A stretch of DNA of 64,000 nt from Oscillospiraceae bacterium (GTDB lineage: Bacteria; Bacillota; Clostridia; Oscillospirales; Oscillospiraceae): positions 1 to 64,000 of the forward strand of contig JAETQF010000012.1 of the NCBI GenBank assembly GCA_021770845.1. Reading direction: 5' to 3'. This document shows, piece after piece, positions 13,899 to 22,548 of the stretch. The notes under the pieces are model-generated. The model was not told where the DNA came from. It did no database searches and saw only the letters and a list, made by a program, of their open reading frames with translations. Each line of letters opens with the position of its first letter. Position 1 is the stretch's first letter. The position numbers were made by a program, and so were the translations under genes.

Positions 13899-13958
13899 GG
13901 ACGACCCCCAGAACCCGTCCTTCGTGATCACGGTCTGGGGCTTCGGCTACAAGTGGGA
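13899..13958 (+). repeat. 60-bp direct repeat, copy 2 (stranded regulator 3' end)
   Basis: An exact copy of 13667-13726, followed by ATCTGA, which in the regulator frame would give Ile and a stop. This is probably the ancestral end of the response regulator gene, left untranslated upstream of the kinase gene. Confidence 0.92.
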
Positions 13959-14007
13959 GATCTGAGCAGGTAAGGCAGAGCCCGGAAGTGAGAGGGGAGG
14001 TGGCGGC

Positions 14008-15504
14008 ATGGAGCAGGAAAACCGGGGCAAACGGAAGAAAAAGAAGCCGGTAAAGCCGGAACCGGCGGCGGAGGAGGTTCAGCCGGCGGCGGACAGGCGT
14101 CCCCGGGGCAAGCTGCGGTGGCGCTGGCTGTTCAACACCCTGGGGGCCACCCTGGTGGTGGTGGCCACCGCGGTGACGGCGTTCTCGCTGGCCATGTACA
14201 GCTACTACACCTCCACCATTCTGGCCACCCTGGAGAGCAAGGCCCAGACCGCTGCCGGGATGTTCCGCAACTATACGGAGACCACCTATCTTTACACCGC
14301 CCGGCAGTTCGTCAACCAGTTTGAGGAGAAGAACTACATCGAGGTGCAGATCCTCAGCGCCGGCGGCCGGGTGCTGATGTCCTCCATGATGGACATATCC
14401 GGGGCGGGGGTGGAGACCCCGGATGTGCCCAAATCCATTGAGAGCAAGCGGGTGGAGGCCTACACCGGGCCCGATCCCAACACCGGCGACCACATCATCG
14501 CCGCCTCCGCCCCCGTGGTGTACAACGGCACGGTGGTGGGGGTGGTGCGCATGGTGACCTCCCTGCGGCAGGTGGAGAACCAGATGTTCCGCATCATCGC
14601 CATCACCTCCGGCTTGGGGCTGGTGATCCTGATCGTGATGGGCGTCACCGCGTCCTATTTCATCAAATCGGTGCTGGATCCGGTGATCCGGGTGACGGAG
14701 ACCGCCAAGCGGATCGCCACCGGCAGCTACGGCGTGCAGATGGAGTCCCGCTCCAACGACGAGATGGGGGATCTGGTGGACGCCATCAACGATATGTCCA
14801 TGAAGATCGATCAGGCGGAGCGCACCCAGTCGGAATTCATCTCCTCCGTGTCCCACGAGCTGCGCACCCCCCTCACCGCCATCAGCGGCTGGGCGGAGAC
14901 GCTCTACAACGGCGAGGTGCGGGACGCGGCCGATGTGAAGAAGGGCATGGGCATCATTGTGTCCGAGGCCCAGCGCCTCACCCGGATGGTGGAGGAGCTG
15001 CTGGAGTTCTCCCGGATGGAGACGGGCCGGTTCAACCTGTCGGTGGAGCCCATCGACATTCTGGCGGAGCTGGAGGACGCGGTGTACACCTACCGGGAGT
15101 TCTTCCGCCGGAAGAACCTGGAGCTGGACTATACCGAGTGCGACGAGGATCTGCCCATCATCAGCGGCGACCCGGAGCGGCTGCGGCAGGTGTTCTGCAA
15201 CCTGCTGGACAACGCGGACAAGCACGGCGGCTCCGGCGGGCGCATCGAGGTGTCGGTGGGCCGGGAGGAGGACGATGTGGTGATCCGCATCCGGGATCAC
15301 GGCCCCGGTGTGCCGGAGGACGAGCTGCCCTACATTAAATATAAGTTCTACAAGGGCTCCTCCAAGGCCCGGGGCTCGGGCATCGGCCTGGCCGTGTGCG
15401 ACGAGATCATCAACAGCCACAACGGGACGCTGGACATCGGCAACGCCCCCGGCGGCGGCTGCGTCGTCACCATCCGCCTGCCCATCGGGGTGGAGAACGT
15501 GTAG
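14008..15504 (+). CDS. Sensor histidine kinase paired with the upstream regulator
   Basis: A 498-aa protein. A Lys/Pro-rich cytoplasmic start, membrane helix at about 42-66, an extracytoplasmic sensor of about 125 residues, a second helix at about 194-218, then HAMP (about 219-271). HisKA has His283 in SSVSHELRTPL. HATPase motifs are NLLDNADKHG, RDHGPGVPE and GSGIGLAVCDEI. Overall it resembles PhoR/ResE/WalK-type kinases, without a visible PAS domain. ATG 14008 has AGGGGAGGTGGCGGC upstream. It phosphorylates presumably the regulator at 13041; the hairpin cassette now separates the two genes by 274 bp. Confidence 0.92.
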   Translation: MEQENRGKRKKKKPVKPEPAAEEVQPAADRRPRGKLRWRWLFNTLGATLVVVATAVTAFSLAMYSYYTSTILATLESKAQTAAGMFRNYTETTYLYTARQFVNQFEEKNYIEVQILSAGGRVLMSSMMDISGAGVETPDVPKSIESKRVEAYTGPDPNTGDHIIAASAPVVYNGTVVGVVRMVTSLRQVENQMFRIIAITSGLGLVILIVMGVTASYFIKSVLDPVIRVTETAKRIATGSYGVQMESRSNDEMGDLVDAINDMSMKIDQAERTQSEFISSVSHELRTPLTAISGWAETLYNGEVRDAADVKKGMGIIVSEAQRLTRMVEELLEFSRMETGRFNLSVEPIDILAELEDAVYTYREFFRRKNLELDYTECDEDLPIISGDPERLRQVFCNLLDNADKHGGSGGRIEVSVGREEDDVVIRIRDHGPGVPEDELPYIKYKFYKGSSKARGSGIGLAVCDEIINSHNGTLDIGNAPGGGCVVTIRLPIGVENV

Positions 15505-15531
15505 TAAGTCGAACAAAAGTTTCAAAACGGG

Positions 15532-15560
15532 TTGCAATTCTCCAGCCGTTGTGGTATAGT
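15532..15560 (+). promoter_or_regulatory. Promoter of the DUF1385 gene
   Basis: TTGCAA (15532-15537), 17-bp spacer, TATAGT (15555-15560), 80 nt before the start codon. Confidence 0.65.
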
Positions 15561-15639
15561 CAGCCCACGTGAAAAAGCGGGCGGGCGGCGCGGAATGGGC
15601 GGGCGGCCCCGGAGACAGACCATCAAAGGAGACAGATCC

Positions 15640-16608
15640 ATGGCAAAAGAGGAATTCCACAGTACCCCATTCAAAACCACCTGCGGCGGGCAGGCCCTGC
15701 TGGAGGGCATCATGATGCAGGGCCCCGGCAAGCGGGCCATCGTGGTGCGCAAGCCGGATGGGGAGCTGGACATCACCGAGGAGCCCATCAAGCCCCGTTC
15801 GGGGCTGGCGAAGCTGCCCTTCATCCGGGGAATCTTTATTTTCTGCGGCTCCATGGTGCACGGGATGCGGGCGCTGATGCACTCCGCCGAGGTGTCCGAC
15901 GACGGCACGGGAGAGACGGAGGAGCTGACCGGCATCGACAAGTGGCTCAACGACCACCTCAGCGAGGACAAGGCCATGACGGTGATCATCACCCTGGGGG
16001 CTATTTTAGGCATCGCCTTCTCCATCGGGCTGTTCATCCTGCTGCCCACGGCGCTGACGGGGCTGCTGGGGCTGGTGTGGAAAACCATGCCCCTGTGGGT
16101 GCGCTCGGTGATCGAGGGTGTGCTGAAGGTGGCCATCTTCATGCTCTACCTCTATTTGTGTTCCAAAATGAAAGAGATCCACCGGGTGTTTCAGTACCAC
16201 GGCGCGGAGCATAAAACCATCTACTGCTACGAGAACGGCTTGGAGCTGACCGTCGAAAACGTCCGCAAGCAGCCCCGGCACCATCCCCGGTGCGGCACCA
16301 GCTTCCTGTTTGTGGTGATCGCGGTGTCCATCTTCCTGTCCATCGTGATCTTCACCCCGCTGGAGATTGAGAATACCTCCCTGCGCATGGCCCTGCATCT
16401 GCTGATGCTGCCCGTCATCGTGGGGGTGACCTATGAGTTCAACCGCTATGTGGGCGGGCACGACGGGGGGATGTGCCGCGCCCTGCGCTCGCCTGGTATG
16501 TGGATGCAGAACTTCACCACCTTTGAGCCGGACGACTCCATGATCAAGGTGGGCATTGAGGCGCTCAAGCGGGTGCTGCCCGAGGAGAAGGGCGCGGATC
16601 AGTGGTGA
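15640..16608 (+). CDS. DUF1385 membrane protein (YqhQ family)
   Basis: A 322-aa integral membrane protein. It begins with the family signature GGQALLEGIMMQGP and later shows YHGAEHKTIYCYENG and HPRCGTSFLF, the conserved His/Cys-rich blocks of DUF1385. Several hydrophobic helices lie at about 110-150, 155-180, 225-255 and 260-280. The biochemical role is unknown. ATG 15640 has AAAGGAGACAG upstream. In Clostridia the gene often precedes prmC and prfA; here prmC follows at 133 bp but prfA does not. Confidence 0.88.
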   Translation: MAKEEFHSTPFKTTCGGQALLEGIMMQGPGKRAIVVRKPDGELDITEEPIKPRSGLAKLPFIRGIFIFCGSMVHGMRALMHSAEVSDDGTGETEELTGIDKWLNDHLSEDKAMTVIITLGAILGIAFSIGLFILLPTALTGLLGLVWKTMPLWVRSVIEGVLKVAIFMLYLYLCSKMKEIHRVFQYHGAEHKTIYCYENGLELTVENVRKQPRHHPRCGTSFLFVVIAVSIFLSIVIFTPLEIENTSLRMALHLLMLPVIVGVTYEFNRYVGGHDGGMCRALRSPGMWMQNFTTFEPDDSMIKVGIEALKRVLPEEKGADQW

Positions 16609-16633
16609 TTGAGAAGCGCGGAAAAGCGACCAA

Positions 16634-16668
16634 GCGGCGATGTTTGCCAGTGGCAAACGTCCATCGCC
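16634..16668 (+). repeat. Structured element between the DUF1385 gene and prmC
   Basis: A nested hairpin. Inner stem GTTTGCC/GGCAAAC (16642-16658, 3-nt loop) is enclosed by GGCGATG/CATCGCC (16636-16642 and 16662-16668). Further outer pairing is possible between CAAGCGGC (16631-16638) and GGCCGCTTTG (16691-16700). There is no T-run, so it is not a classical terminator. It may be a dispersed intergenic repeat or a leader structure of prmC. Confidence 0.4.
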
Positions 16669-16741
16669 GACCGAGCCAAAGGCGAGAACCTGGCCGCTTT
16701 GCAGCGTGACAAGGAGACTGACAGAGAGAAGGTGAGAGGCC

Positions 16742-17611
16742 ATGCCCGCAACCTACAACGACCTGTATCTGGACGCCCGGAAGGCTCTGAAGGGGATGGG
16801 GGTGGAGGCCGCCCAGCTGGAGGCCCGGGAGCTTTTATGCGCCGCCTCCGGCAAGGATCGCACCCAGCTGATCCACGACCTGCCGCTGTACGCCTCCGAC
16901 GGGGTGGAGCAGCGGTTCCGGGGCCTGCTGGAGCGCCGGATCAAGGGGGAGCCGGTGGCCTATCTTTTGGGGGAGTGGGAGTTCTACGGCCTGACGCTGG
17001 ACGTGTGCCCGGACGTGCTCATCCCCCGGCCGGACACCGAGACGCTGGTGGAGCGGGGCATCCTGTTCCTCCGGGATCGGGAGGAGGCCCGGGTGCTGGA
17101 TCTGTGCGCGGGCAGCGGCTGCGTGGGTCTTGCCATTGCGGACAACTGCCCCGAGGCCCGCGTGATCTTAGGCGAATGGCAGCCGGACGCCCTGCGGGTG
17201 TGCCGGCAGAACATCCGCCGCTGCGGCCTGACGGAGCAGGCGCAGGCCGCTCAGGTGGACGCGCTGGATCCGCCTCCCCGCGTTCTGCGGGACTTTGATT
17301 TGATTTTGTGCAATCCTCCATATATCCCCACGCTGGAGATCGCGCGGTTGGATCCGTCGGTGCGGGACTACGAGCCCCATATCGCCCTGGACGGGGGAGA
17401 GGACGGGCTGAAATTCTACCGGGCGGTGGCGAAGAAGTGGAAGCGGGCGCTGAAGCCGGGGGGCAAGCTGGCCTTTGAGGTGGGCTATGATCAGGCCCCG
17501 GCGGTGGAGGAGATCCTCCGGGAGAACGGCTACCAGGGCATCCAGACCACCCTCGACCCGGGGATGCACTGGCGGGTTGTGGAGGGCAGCGCGGAGGAAA
17601 CCCCCACTTAA
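16742..17611 (+). CDS. prmC: Peptide chain release factor N5-glutamine methyltransferase
   Basis: A 289-aa protein. It methylates the glutamine of the GGQ motif in release factors using S-adenosylmethionine. Residues 1-75 form the helical substrate-binding domain. Motif I of the Rossmann fold is VLDLCAGSGCVGLAIA, and the catalytic NPPY is at 191-194 (LILCNPPYIP). IPRPDTE at about 94-100 is also diagnostic. ATG 16742 has GAAGGTGAGAGGCC upstream. The usual partner prfA is absent; recA follows after 94 bp. Confidence 0.95.
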   Translation: MPATYNDLYLDARKALKGMGVEAAQLEARELLCAASGKDRTQLIHDLPLYASDGVEQRFRGLLERRIKGEPVAYLLGEWEFYGLTLDVCPDVLIPRPDTETLVERGILFLRDREEARVLDLCAGSGCVGLAIADNCPEARVILGEWQPDALRVCRQNIRRCGLTEQAQAAQVDALDPPPRVLRDFDLILCNPPYIPTLEIARLDPSVRDYEPHIALDGGEDGLKFYRAVAKKWKRALKPGGKLAFEVGYDQAPAVEEILRENGYQGIQTTLDPGMHWRVVEGSAEETPT

Positions 17612-17705
17612 TGTCCGGTTTATGGGACACATAAAGGGGTACTATATGGGACAGTAAGAGGCCGGCGGCCCTTCCAAACACGCCGGCGGGAAAGGATGAT
17701 CGTAC

Positions 17706-18806
17706 ATGGCAGACAAGAAAAAGACGGTGGAGGCCGCCGCCCCCGCCTCGGACAAGAAAAAGGCCCTGTCCACCTGCATTGCCCAGATCGAGAAGGACTA
17801 CGGCAAGGGCTCCATCATGCGCCTGGGCGAGAACTCCCACATCGTGGTGGAGGCCATCCCCACCGGCTCCCTGTCCCTGGACATCGCCCTGGGCATCGGC
17901 GGCGTGCCCAAGGGGCGCATTATCGAGATCTACGGCCCCGAGTCCTCCGGCAAGACCACCCTGGCCCTGCACATCGTGGCCGAGGCCCAGAAGCGGGGGG
18001 GCGAGGTGGCCTTCATCGACGCCGAGCACGCCCTGGATCCCACCTATGCCCGGGCGCTGGGCGTGGACATCGACTCCATGCTGATTTCCCAGCCGGACAC
18101 CGGCGAGCAGGGGCTGGAGATCTGCGAGGCCCTGGTGCGCTCCGGCGCCATCGACGTGGTGGTGGTGGACTCGGTGGCGGCGCTGACCCCCCGGGCGGAG
18201 ATCGAGGGCGACATGGGCGACTCCCACGTGGGCCTGCTGGCCCGGCTCATGAGCCAGGCCCTGCGGAAGCTGGCGGGCTCCATCTCCAAGACAAACTGCA
18301 TCGTCATCTTCATCAACCAGCTCCGGGAGAAGGTGGGCGTGGTGTACGGCAACCCGGAGGTCACCACCGGCGGCCGGGCGCTGAAGTTCTACGCCTCTGT
18401 GCGTATGGAGGTGCGGCGGATCGAGGCCATCAAGAACGGCGCCGAGGTCATCGGCAACCGCACCCGGGCCAAGATCGTGAAGAACAAGGTGGCCCCCCCC
18501 TTCCGGGAGGCGGAGTTCGAGATCATGTACGGCGAGGGCATCTCCAAGCTGGGCGAGCTGGTGGATCTGGCCGTCCGGCTGGACATCGTGCAGAAGTCCG
18601 GCTCCTGGTTCTCCATGGGGGAGACCCGGCTGGGCCAGGGCAGGGACGCGGTGAAGCAGTATTTCCAGGAAAACCCGGAGGTGGCGGAAAAGGTGGAAGC
18701 CGAGGTGCGGGCCAACTCCTTCAAGCTGATGAGCCGCCAGTCCCAGGTGGCGGCCAAGGCCGCGGGCCGGGCGGTGGACGTGTCCGCCGACGAATTTGAA
18801 GGGTGA
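17706..18806 (+). CDS. recA: Recombinase A
   Basis: A 366-aa strand-exchange protein central to homologous recombination and SOS induction. Walker A GPESSGKT at 77-84; Walker [14 protein letters not shown]2-region residues [12 protein letters not shown]; the acidic-tailed C-terminus is short. ATG 17706 has GGAAAGGATGATCGTAC upstream. The 94-bp gap before it contains no GAAC-N4-GTTC LexA box. It has an imperfect repeat of TATGGGACA and an inverted TGTCC/GGACA pair, so SOS control cannot be shown. recX overlaps its stop by 4 nt. Confidence 0.98.
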   Translation: MADKKKTVEAAAPASDKKKALSTCIAQIEKDYGKGSIMRLGENSHIVVEAIPTGSLSLDIALGIGGVPKGRIIEIYGPESSGKTTLALHIVAEAQKRGGEVAFIDAEHALDPTYARALGVDIDSMLISQPDTGEQGLEICEALVRSGAIDVVVVDSVAALTPRAEIEGDMGDSHVGLLARLMSQALRKLAGSISKTNCIVIFINQLREKVGVVYGNPEVTTGGRALKFYASVRMEVRRIEAIKNGAEVIGNRTRAKIVKNKVAPPFREAEFEIMYGEGISKLGELVDLAVRLDIVQKSGSWFSMGETRLGQGRDAVKQYFQENPEVAEKVEAEVRANSFKLMSRQSQVAAKAAGRAVDVSADEFEG

Positions 18807-19498
18807 AAATCAAGAAGCTGGAGCCCTCCCGGCATAAACAGGGCCGCTGGCTGGTGTGGCTGGACGATGCCTCCCTTGTCCGGGTGGGGGAGGGGGATGT
18901 GGTGTCCCTGGGCCTGTACGCCGGCAAGGAGCTGACCGACGCCGAGGGGGAGGCCCTGGCCGCCGCCGGGGAGCAGTCCCGGCTGATGGAGCGGGCGGTG
19001 GGGCTGCTGGCCCAGCGGCCCATGTCCCGGCGGGAGCTGCTGGACAAGCTGTGCGCCCCGCCCCGGCCCAAGCGGGGAAAATACCCCTATGACAAGCTGG
19101 ACGACGGGCCCGATCCGTCGCTTTTACAGGCCCAAAAGGAGGCCCTGCGGGAGCGGGCGGAGGGGGTGGCCGACCGGCTCGCCGACCTGGGCCTGCTCAA
19201 TGACGAGGAATACGCCCGCACGGTGGTGCGGCACTACGCCGCCAAGGGCTACGGCCCCCGGAAGATCCGGGACGAGCTGTACCGCCGGGGGGTGCCCCGG
19301 GAATACTGGGAGGAGGCCCTGGAGGAGCGGGAGCCGGACAGCAGCCAGATCGAGAAGCTGGCCCGGCAGAAGCTCCGTGGGGCCGAGCCCACCCGGGAAA
19401 ACCTGAAAAAAGTGTCCGACTATCTGGCCCGCCGGGGCTATGGGTGGGACGAGATCTCCGGGGCGCTGGAGCGCCTCCGGGAGGAGGAATGGGAGTAG
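18803..19498 (+). CDS. recX: Regulatory protein RecX
   Basis: A 231-aa modulator of RecA filaments. Helical triple repeats of the family are visible: [38 protein letters not shown] and [15 protein letters not shown]. Start is GTG 18803, overlapping the recA stop, which fits translational coupling of the two proteins. Its stop is directly followed by the ATG of rimO. Confidence 0.92.
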   Translation: MKIKKLEPSRHKQGRWLVWLDDASLVRVGEGDVVSLGLYAGKELTDAEGEALAAAGEQSRLMERAVGLLAQRPMSRRELLDKLCAPPRPKRGKYPYDKLDDGPDPSLLQAQKEALRERAEGVADRLADLGLLNDEEYARTVVRHYAAKGYGPRKIRDELYRRGVPREYWEEALEEREPDSSQIEKLARQKLRGAEPTRENLKKVSDYLARRGYGWDEISGALERLREEEWE

Positions 19499-20824
19499 AT
19501 GGGATATAAGGTGGCGTTCCAGTCCCTGGGCTGCGCCAAAAATCTGGTGAACACCGAGCAGATGATGGCCCTGTGCCGGGAGGCGGGCCACACCGTCACC
19601 GGCGAAGTAGAGGGGGCGGACGTGGCGGTGCTCAACACCTGCGGCTTCATTGAGTCCGCCAAGAGCGAGGCCATCGACGCCATTTTGGAGCTGGGGGCGC
19701 TGAAGCAGGCGGGGAAGCTGAAAAAGCTGCTGGTGGCGGGCTGCCTGAGCCAGCGCTATCCCGACGAGATCCGGGCGGATCTGCCCGAAGTGGACGGCCT
19801 GCTGGGCACGGGGAGCTATACCGACGTGGTGTCCGCCGTGGAGGAGCTGATGGCGGGGGAGCGGCCGGAGCATTTCGGGGAGATCGCCCAAGCCTATGAC
19901 GACGGAGAACGGTGGGTGACCACCCCGCCCTGGACGGCCTACCTGAAAATTGCCGAGGGCTGCTCCAACGGCTGCGCCTTCTGCATCATCCCCAAGCTGC
20001 GGGGAAGATACCGCAGCCGCTCCATGGCGGCGCTTTTAGCGGAGGCCAAGGGGCTGGCGGACAGCGGGGTGAAGGAGCTCATTGTTATCGCCCAGGACAT
20101 CACCCGCTATGGGCTGGACTTGAAGGACGGCTCTACGCTGGCGGGGCTGCTGACGGAGCTTTGCAAGCTGGACTTCCACTGGATCCGGCTGCACTACCTC
20201 TACCCGGAGGCGGTGACGGACGAGCTGATTCAGGTCATTGCCCGGGAAAAGAAGATCGTCCACTATCTGGATATCCCCATCCAGCACGCCAACGACGGCA
20301 TTTTGAAGGCCATGCGCCGCCGCAGCACCAGGGCGGAGATCGAGGCGCTGTTTGCCAAGCTCCGGGCGGCCATGCCCGACGTGGTGATTCGCACCTCCCT
20401 GATCTGCGGCCTGCCCGGGGAGGGGGAGGCGGAGTTCGAGGAGCTGTGCGAGTTTCTGCGGGAACAGAAGCTCCAGCGGGCGGGGGTGTTCCAGTTCTCC
20501 CCGGAGGAGGGCACCCTGGCCGCCGCCATGGGCAGCCAGGTGGATCCGGACGTGGCGGAGCGCCGGGTGGAGCTGGTGGTGGATCTCCAGTCCCGGATCA
20601 TGGACGAATACAACGAGCAGCGGCTGGGCTCCTGCATGGAGGTACTGTGCGAGGGTTTTGACGTTGAGGCGGGCTGCTACGCGGGCCGCACCTATGCCGA
20701 CTCGGTGGATATCGACGGCCGGGTGCTGTTCACGGCGGCGGGGCTTGTCCCGGCGGGGGAATTCGTGTGGGTGCGGATCACCGGCGTGTCCGACGGCGAC
20801 CTCACCGGCGAGATCGAGGACTGA
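19499..20824 (+). CDS. rimO: Ribosomal protein S12 methylthiotransferase RimO
   Basis: A 441-aa radical-SAM enzyme that adds a methylthio group to an Asp of ribosomal protein S12. The N-terminal domain begins FQSLGCAKNLVNTE, typical of RimO rather than MiaB, with further iron-sulfur cysteines in LNTCGFI and VAGCLSQRYPDEI. The radical-SAM motif is CSNGCAFC. The C-terminal TRAM domain spans about 375-441. ATG 19499 immediately follows the recX stop, with GAGGAATGGGAGTAG as ribosome binding site. Confidence 0.95.
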   Translation: MGYKVAFQSLGCAKNLVNTEQMMALCREAGHTVTGEVEGADVAVLNTCGFIESAKSEAIDAILELGALKQAGKLKKLLVAGCLSQRYPDEIRADLPEVDGLLGTGSYTDVVSAVEELMAGERPEHFGEIAQAYDDGERWVTTPPWTAYLKIAEGCSNGCAFCIIPKLRGRYRSRSMAALLAEAKGLADSGVKELIVIAQDITRYGLDLKDGSTLAGLLTELCKLDFHWIRLHYLYPEAVTDELIQVIAREKKIVHYLDIPIQHANDGILKAMRRRSTRAEIEALFAKLRAAMPDVVIRTSLICGLPGEGEAEFEELCEFLREQKLQRAGVFQFSPEEGTLAAAMGSQVDPDVAERRVELVVDLQSRIMDEYNEQRLGSCMEVLCEGFDVEAGCYAGRTYADSVDIDGRVLFTAAGLVPAGEFVWVRITGVSDGDLTGEIED

Positions 20825-20841
20825 GGAAAGGAAGAAAGGGA

Positions 20842-21384
20842 ATGAATACGGCAAACAAGCTGACCATGCTGCGGGTGGTGCTGATCCCGGTGTACCTCAT
20901 CCTGTGGCACATTGACGCTCCGTGGAGCATCTACGCCGCCCTGGCGGTATTCGTGATCGCCAGCCTGACGGATCTGCTGGACGGCTACATCGCCCGGCAC
21001 TACAACCAGGTCACCGACTTCGGCAAGTTCATGGATCCCCTGGCGGACAAGGTGCTGGTGCTCACCGCCATGGCCTGCTTCTGCGGGGCGGGCCGCTTCC
21101 CGGACTGGGCGCTGGTGATCGTCATCGCCCGGGAGTTCGCCGTGTCCGGCCTGCGGCTGGTGGCGGTGGACAACGGGCGGGTCATCGCCGCCGGGTGGTC
21201 GGGCAAGGTGAAAACCGCCTCCACCATGGTGTGCCTGTGCCTGATGCACCTGGCCGCGCCTATCCTGAGCGGCCTGCCCAACTATCTGGACTGGGCGTGC
21301 GTCATCATCATCGCCGCCACCACCCTGTACTCCGGCATCGAGTATTTCGTCCTCAACCGGGACGTGCTGAACTGGAACAAGTGA
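20842..21384 (+). CDS. pgsA: CDP-diacylglycerol-glycerol-3-phosphate 3-phosphatidyltransferase
   Basis: A 180-aa integral membrane enzyme of phosphatidylglycerol synthesis. It has the CDP-alcohol phosphotransferase signature DLLDGYIARHYN...GKFMDPLADK, which supplies the metal-binding aspartates, and four or five hydrophobic helices. ATG 20842 (AGGAAAGGAAGAAAGGG upstream) is preferred over longer frames. It lies 17 bp after rimO, ends the recA-recX-rimO-pgsA run, and is followed by a strong terminator. Confidence 0.95.
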   Translation: MNTANKLTMLRVVLIPVYLILWHIDAPWSIYAALAVFVIASLTDLLDGYIARHYNQVTDFGKFMDPLADKVLVLTAMACFCGAGRFPDWALVIVIAREFAVSGLRLVAVDNGRVIAAGWSGKVKTASTMVCLCLMHLAAPILSGLPNYLDWACVIIIAATTLYSGIEYFVLNRDVLNWNK

Positions 21385-21389
21385 GAACA

Positions 21390-21424
21390 AGTCCGGCCCG
21401 CGCGCAGCGCGGGCCGGACTTTTA
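21390..21424. terminator. Terminator between pgsA and the phosphate permease gene
   Basis: AGTCCGGCCCGCGC pairs exactly with GCGCGGGCCGGACT around a GCA loop, followed by TTTT on the plus strand. The genes on either side are convergent. Confidence 0.85.
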
Positions 21425-22369
21425 TCCCGTCATGAACCGCGCCAGCAGGAAGGCGATCCCCCCGCAGGCGGGGAAGGTGAGGATCCACGCCCCCGCCATC
21501 TGGCCCATCACCGCCCCGCTGGCCCCCCGGCCCGCGCCGCATACGGCGGCCACCTTGGCGTGGGTGGTGGACACGGGCAGCCCCAGGGCGGAGCAGGCCA
21601 GCAGCACCGCCCCCGCCCCCAGATCCGCCGCCAGCCCCTCGGCGGGGGAGAGTTGGGCCAGCTGGGTGCCCACCTTTTCCACGATGGGCTTCCCGCCCAG
21701 GGCGGTGCCCAGGGCCATCACCCCGGCGGTGAGCAGGGCCAGCCCCAGCCGGGAGGGCCCGCCGTCCGGGCCAAAGCCGTGGATCAACAGGAGCAGGGCC
21801 AGGAACTTCTGCCCGTCCTGGGCCCCGTGGAGCAGGGCGGTGAGGGCGGCGGCCCACCGCTGGCCCCGGTCGGGGCGGCGTATGCGGCCCTCCAGCCCCC
21901 GCCGGAGGATCCGCCCCGCCAGCGCCCCGGCGGGCAGGGACAGCCCCAGCCCCGCCAGCGCCCGGATCCACGCCCCGGCGTTGAGCTGGGCCAGTCCGCC
22001 GCCTAAAGCCAGCGCCCCGCCGGACAGGCCCGCCAGCAGGGCGTGGCTCTCGCTGGTGGGCAGGCCGAACCGCCAGGCCGCCACCGCCCACAGCACGATG
22101 GCCAGCAGGGCGGCGTTCAGGGCGATGACCCCGGAGCGGGGCTGGGCGAAGGACACCAGCTCCCCCACCGTGTCCGCCACGGCGGGGAAGCACAGGCAGG
22201 CCAGCGCCGCCCCGGCGAAGTTGCACACCGCCGCCAGCGCCACCCCCCGGCGGAAGGACAGCGCCCCGGAGCCCACGGCGGTGGCGATGGCGTTGGGCGC
22301 GTCCGTCCAGCCGTTGACGAAGATCACCGCCAGCACCAGCAGACGGGCCAGACCCACAGCCCCCTCCAT
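21422..22369 (-). CDS. PiT-family inorganic phosphate transporter
   Basis: A 315-aa membrane protein of about ten helices. It has the inverted PiT signatures VNGWTDAPNAIATAVGS (N-terminal half) and HGAQDGQKFLALLL plus GLPVSTTHA (C-terminal half). PiT proteins import metal-phosphate with a cation gradient. No PhoU-like partner (DUF47) is adjacent, although one often accompanies these permeases. Start is ATG 22369 with GGGGGGAACGCC upstream. Helices are very rich in Ala/Leu/Gly, as expected at this GC content. Confidence 0.88.
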   Translation of the reverse strand: MEGAVGLARLLVLAVIFVNGWTDAPNAIATAVGSGALSFRRGVALAAVCNFAGAALACLCFPAVADTVGELVSFAQPRSGVIALNAALLAIVLWAVAAWRFGLPTSESHALLAGLSGGALALGGGLAQLNAGAWIRALAGLGLSLPAGALAGRILRRGLEGRIRRPDRGQRWAAALTALLHGAQDGQKFLALLLLIHGFGPDGGPSRLGLALLTAGVMALGTALGGKPIVEKVGTQLAQLSPAEGLAADLGAGAVLLACSALGLPVSTTHAKVAAVCGAGRGASGAVMGQMAGAWILTFPACGGIAFLLARFMTG

Positions 22370-22548
22370 GGCGTTCCCCCCTCTTATATGGTCAAACTGC
22401 TGTCTGAGTATACGGGAGAGCGGGGGCGGATATGACGAAGCTGATAAATTTGAAAATCTTTCAAAATAAAAAAGGTTTTTTCCCGCCGCCCGGGTATAAG
22501 AGCGTAGACAGAAAAAACGCCTATGGGGCGTGCGAGGAGGGACGGCAC

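Noticed and set aside
13727-13958. Insertion sequence or group II intron at the duplicated regulator end
   Set aside because: There is no transposase or reverse transcriptase frame, and 172 bp is too short; the terminal sequences match no inverted-repeat pair.
13834-15957. 707-aa minus-strand frame over the histidine kinase gene
   Set aside because: Antisense to a kinase with complete motifs; composition typical of shadow frames.
17612-17705. LexA/SOS box upstream of recA
   Set aside because: No GAAC-N4-GTTC or similar consensus is present; the TGTCC/GGACA pair is too loose to call.
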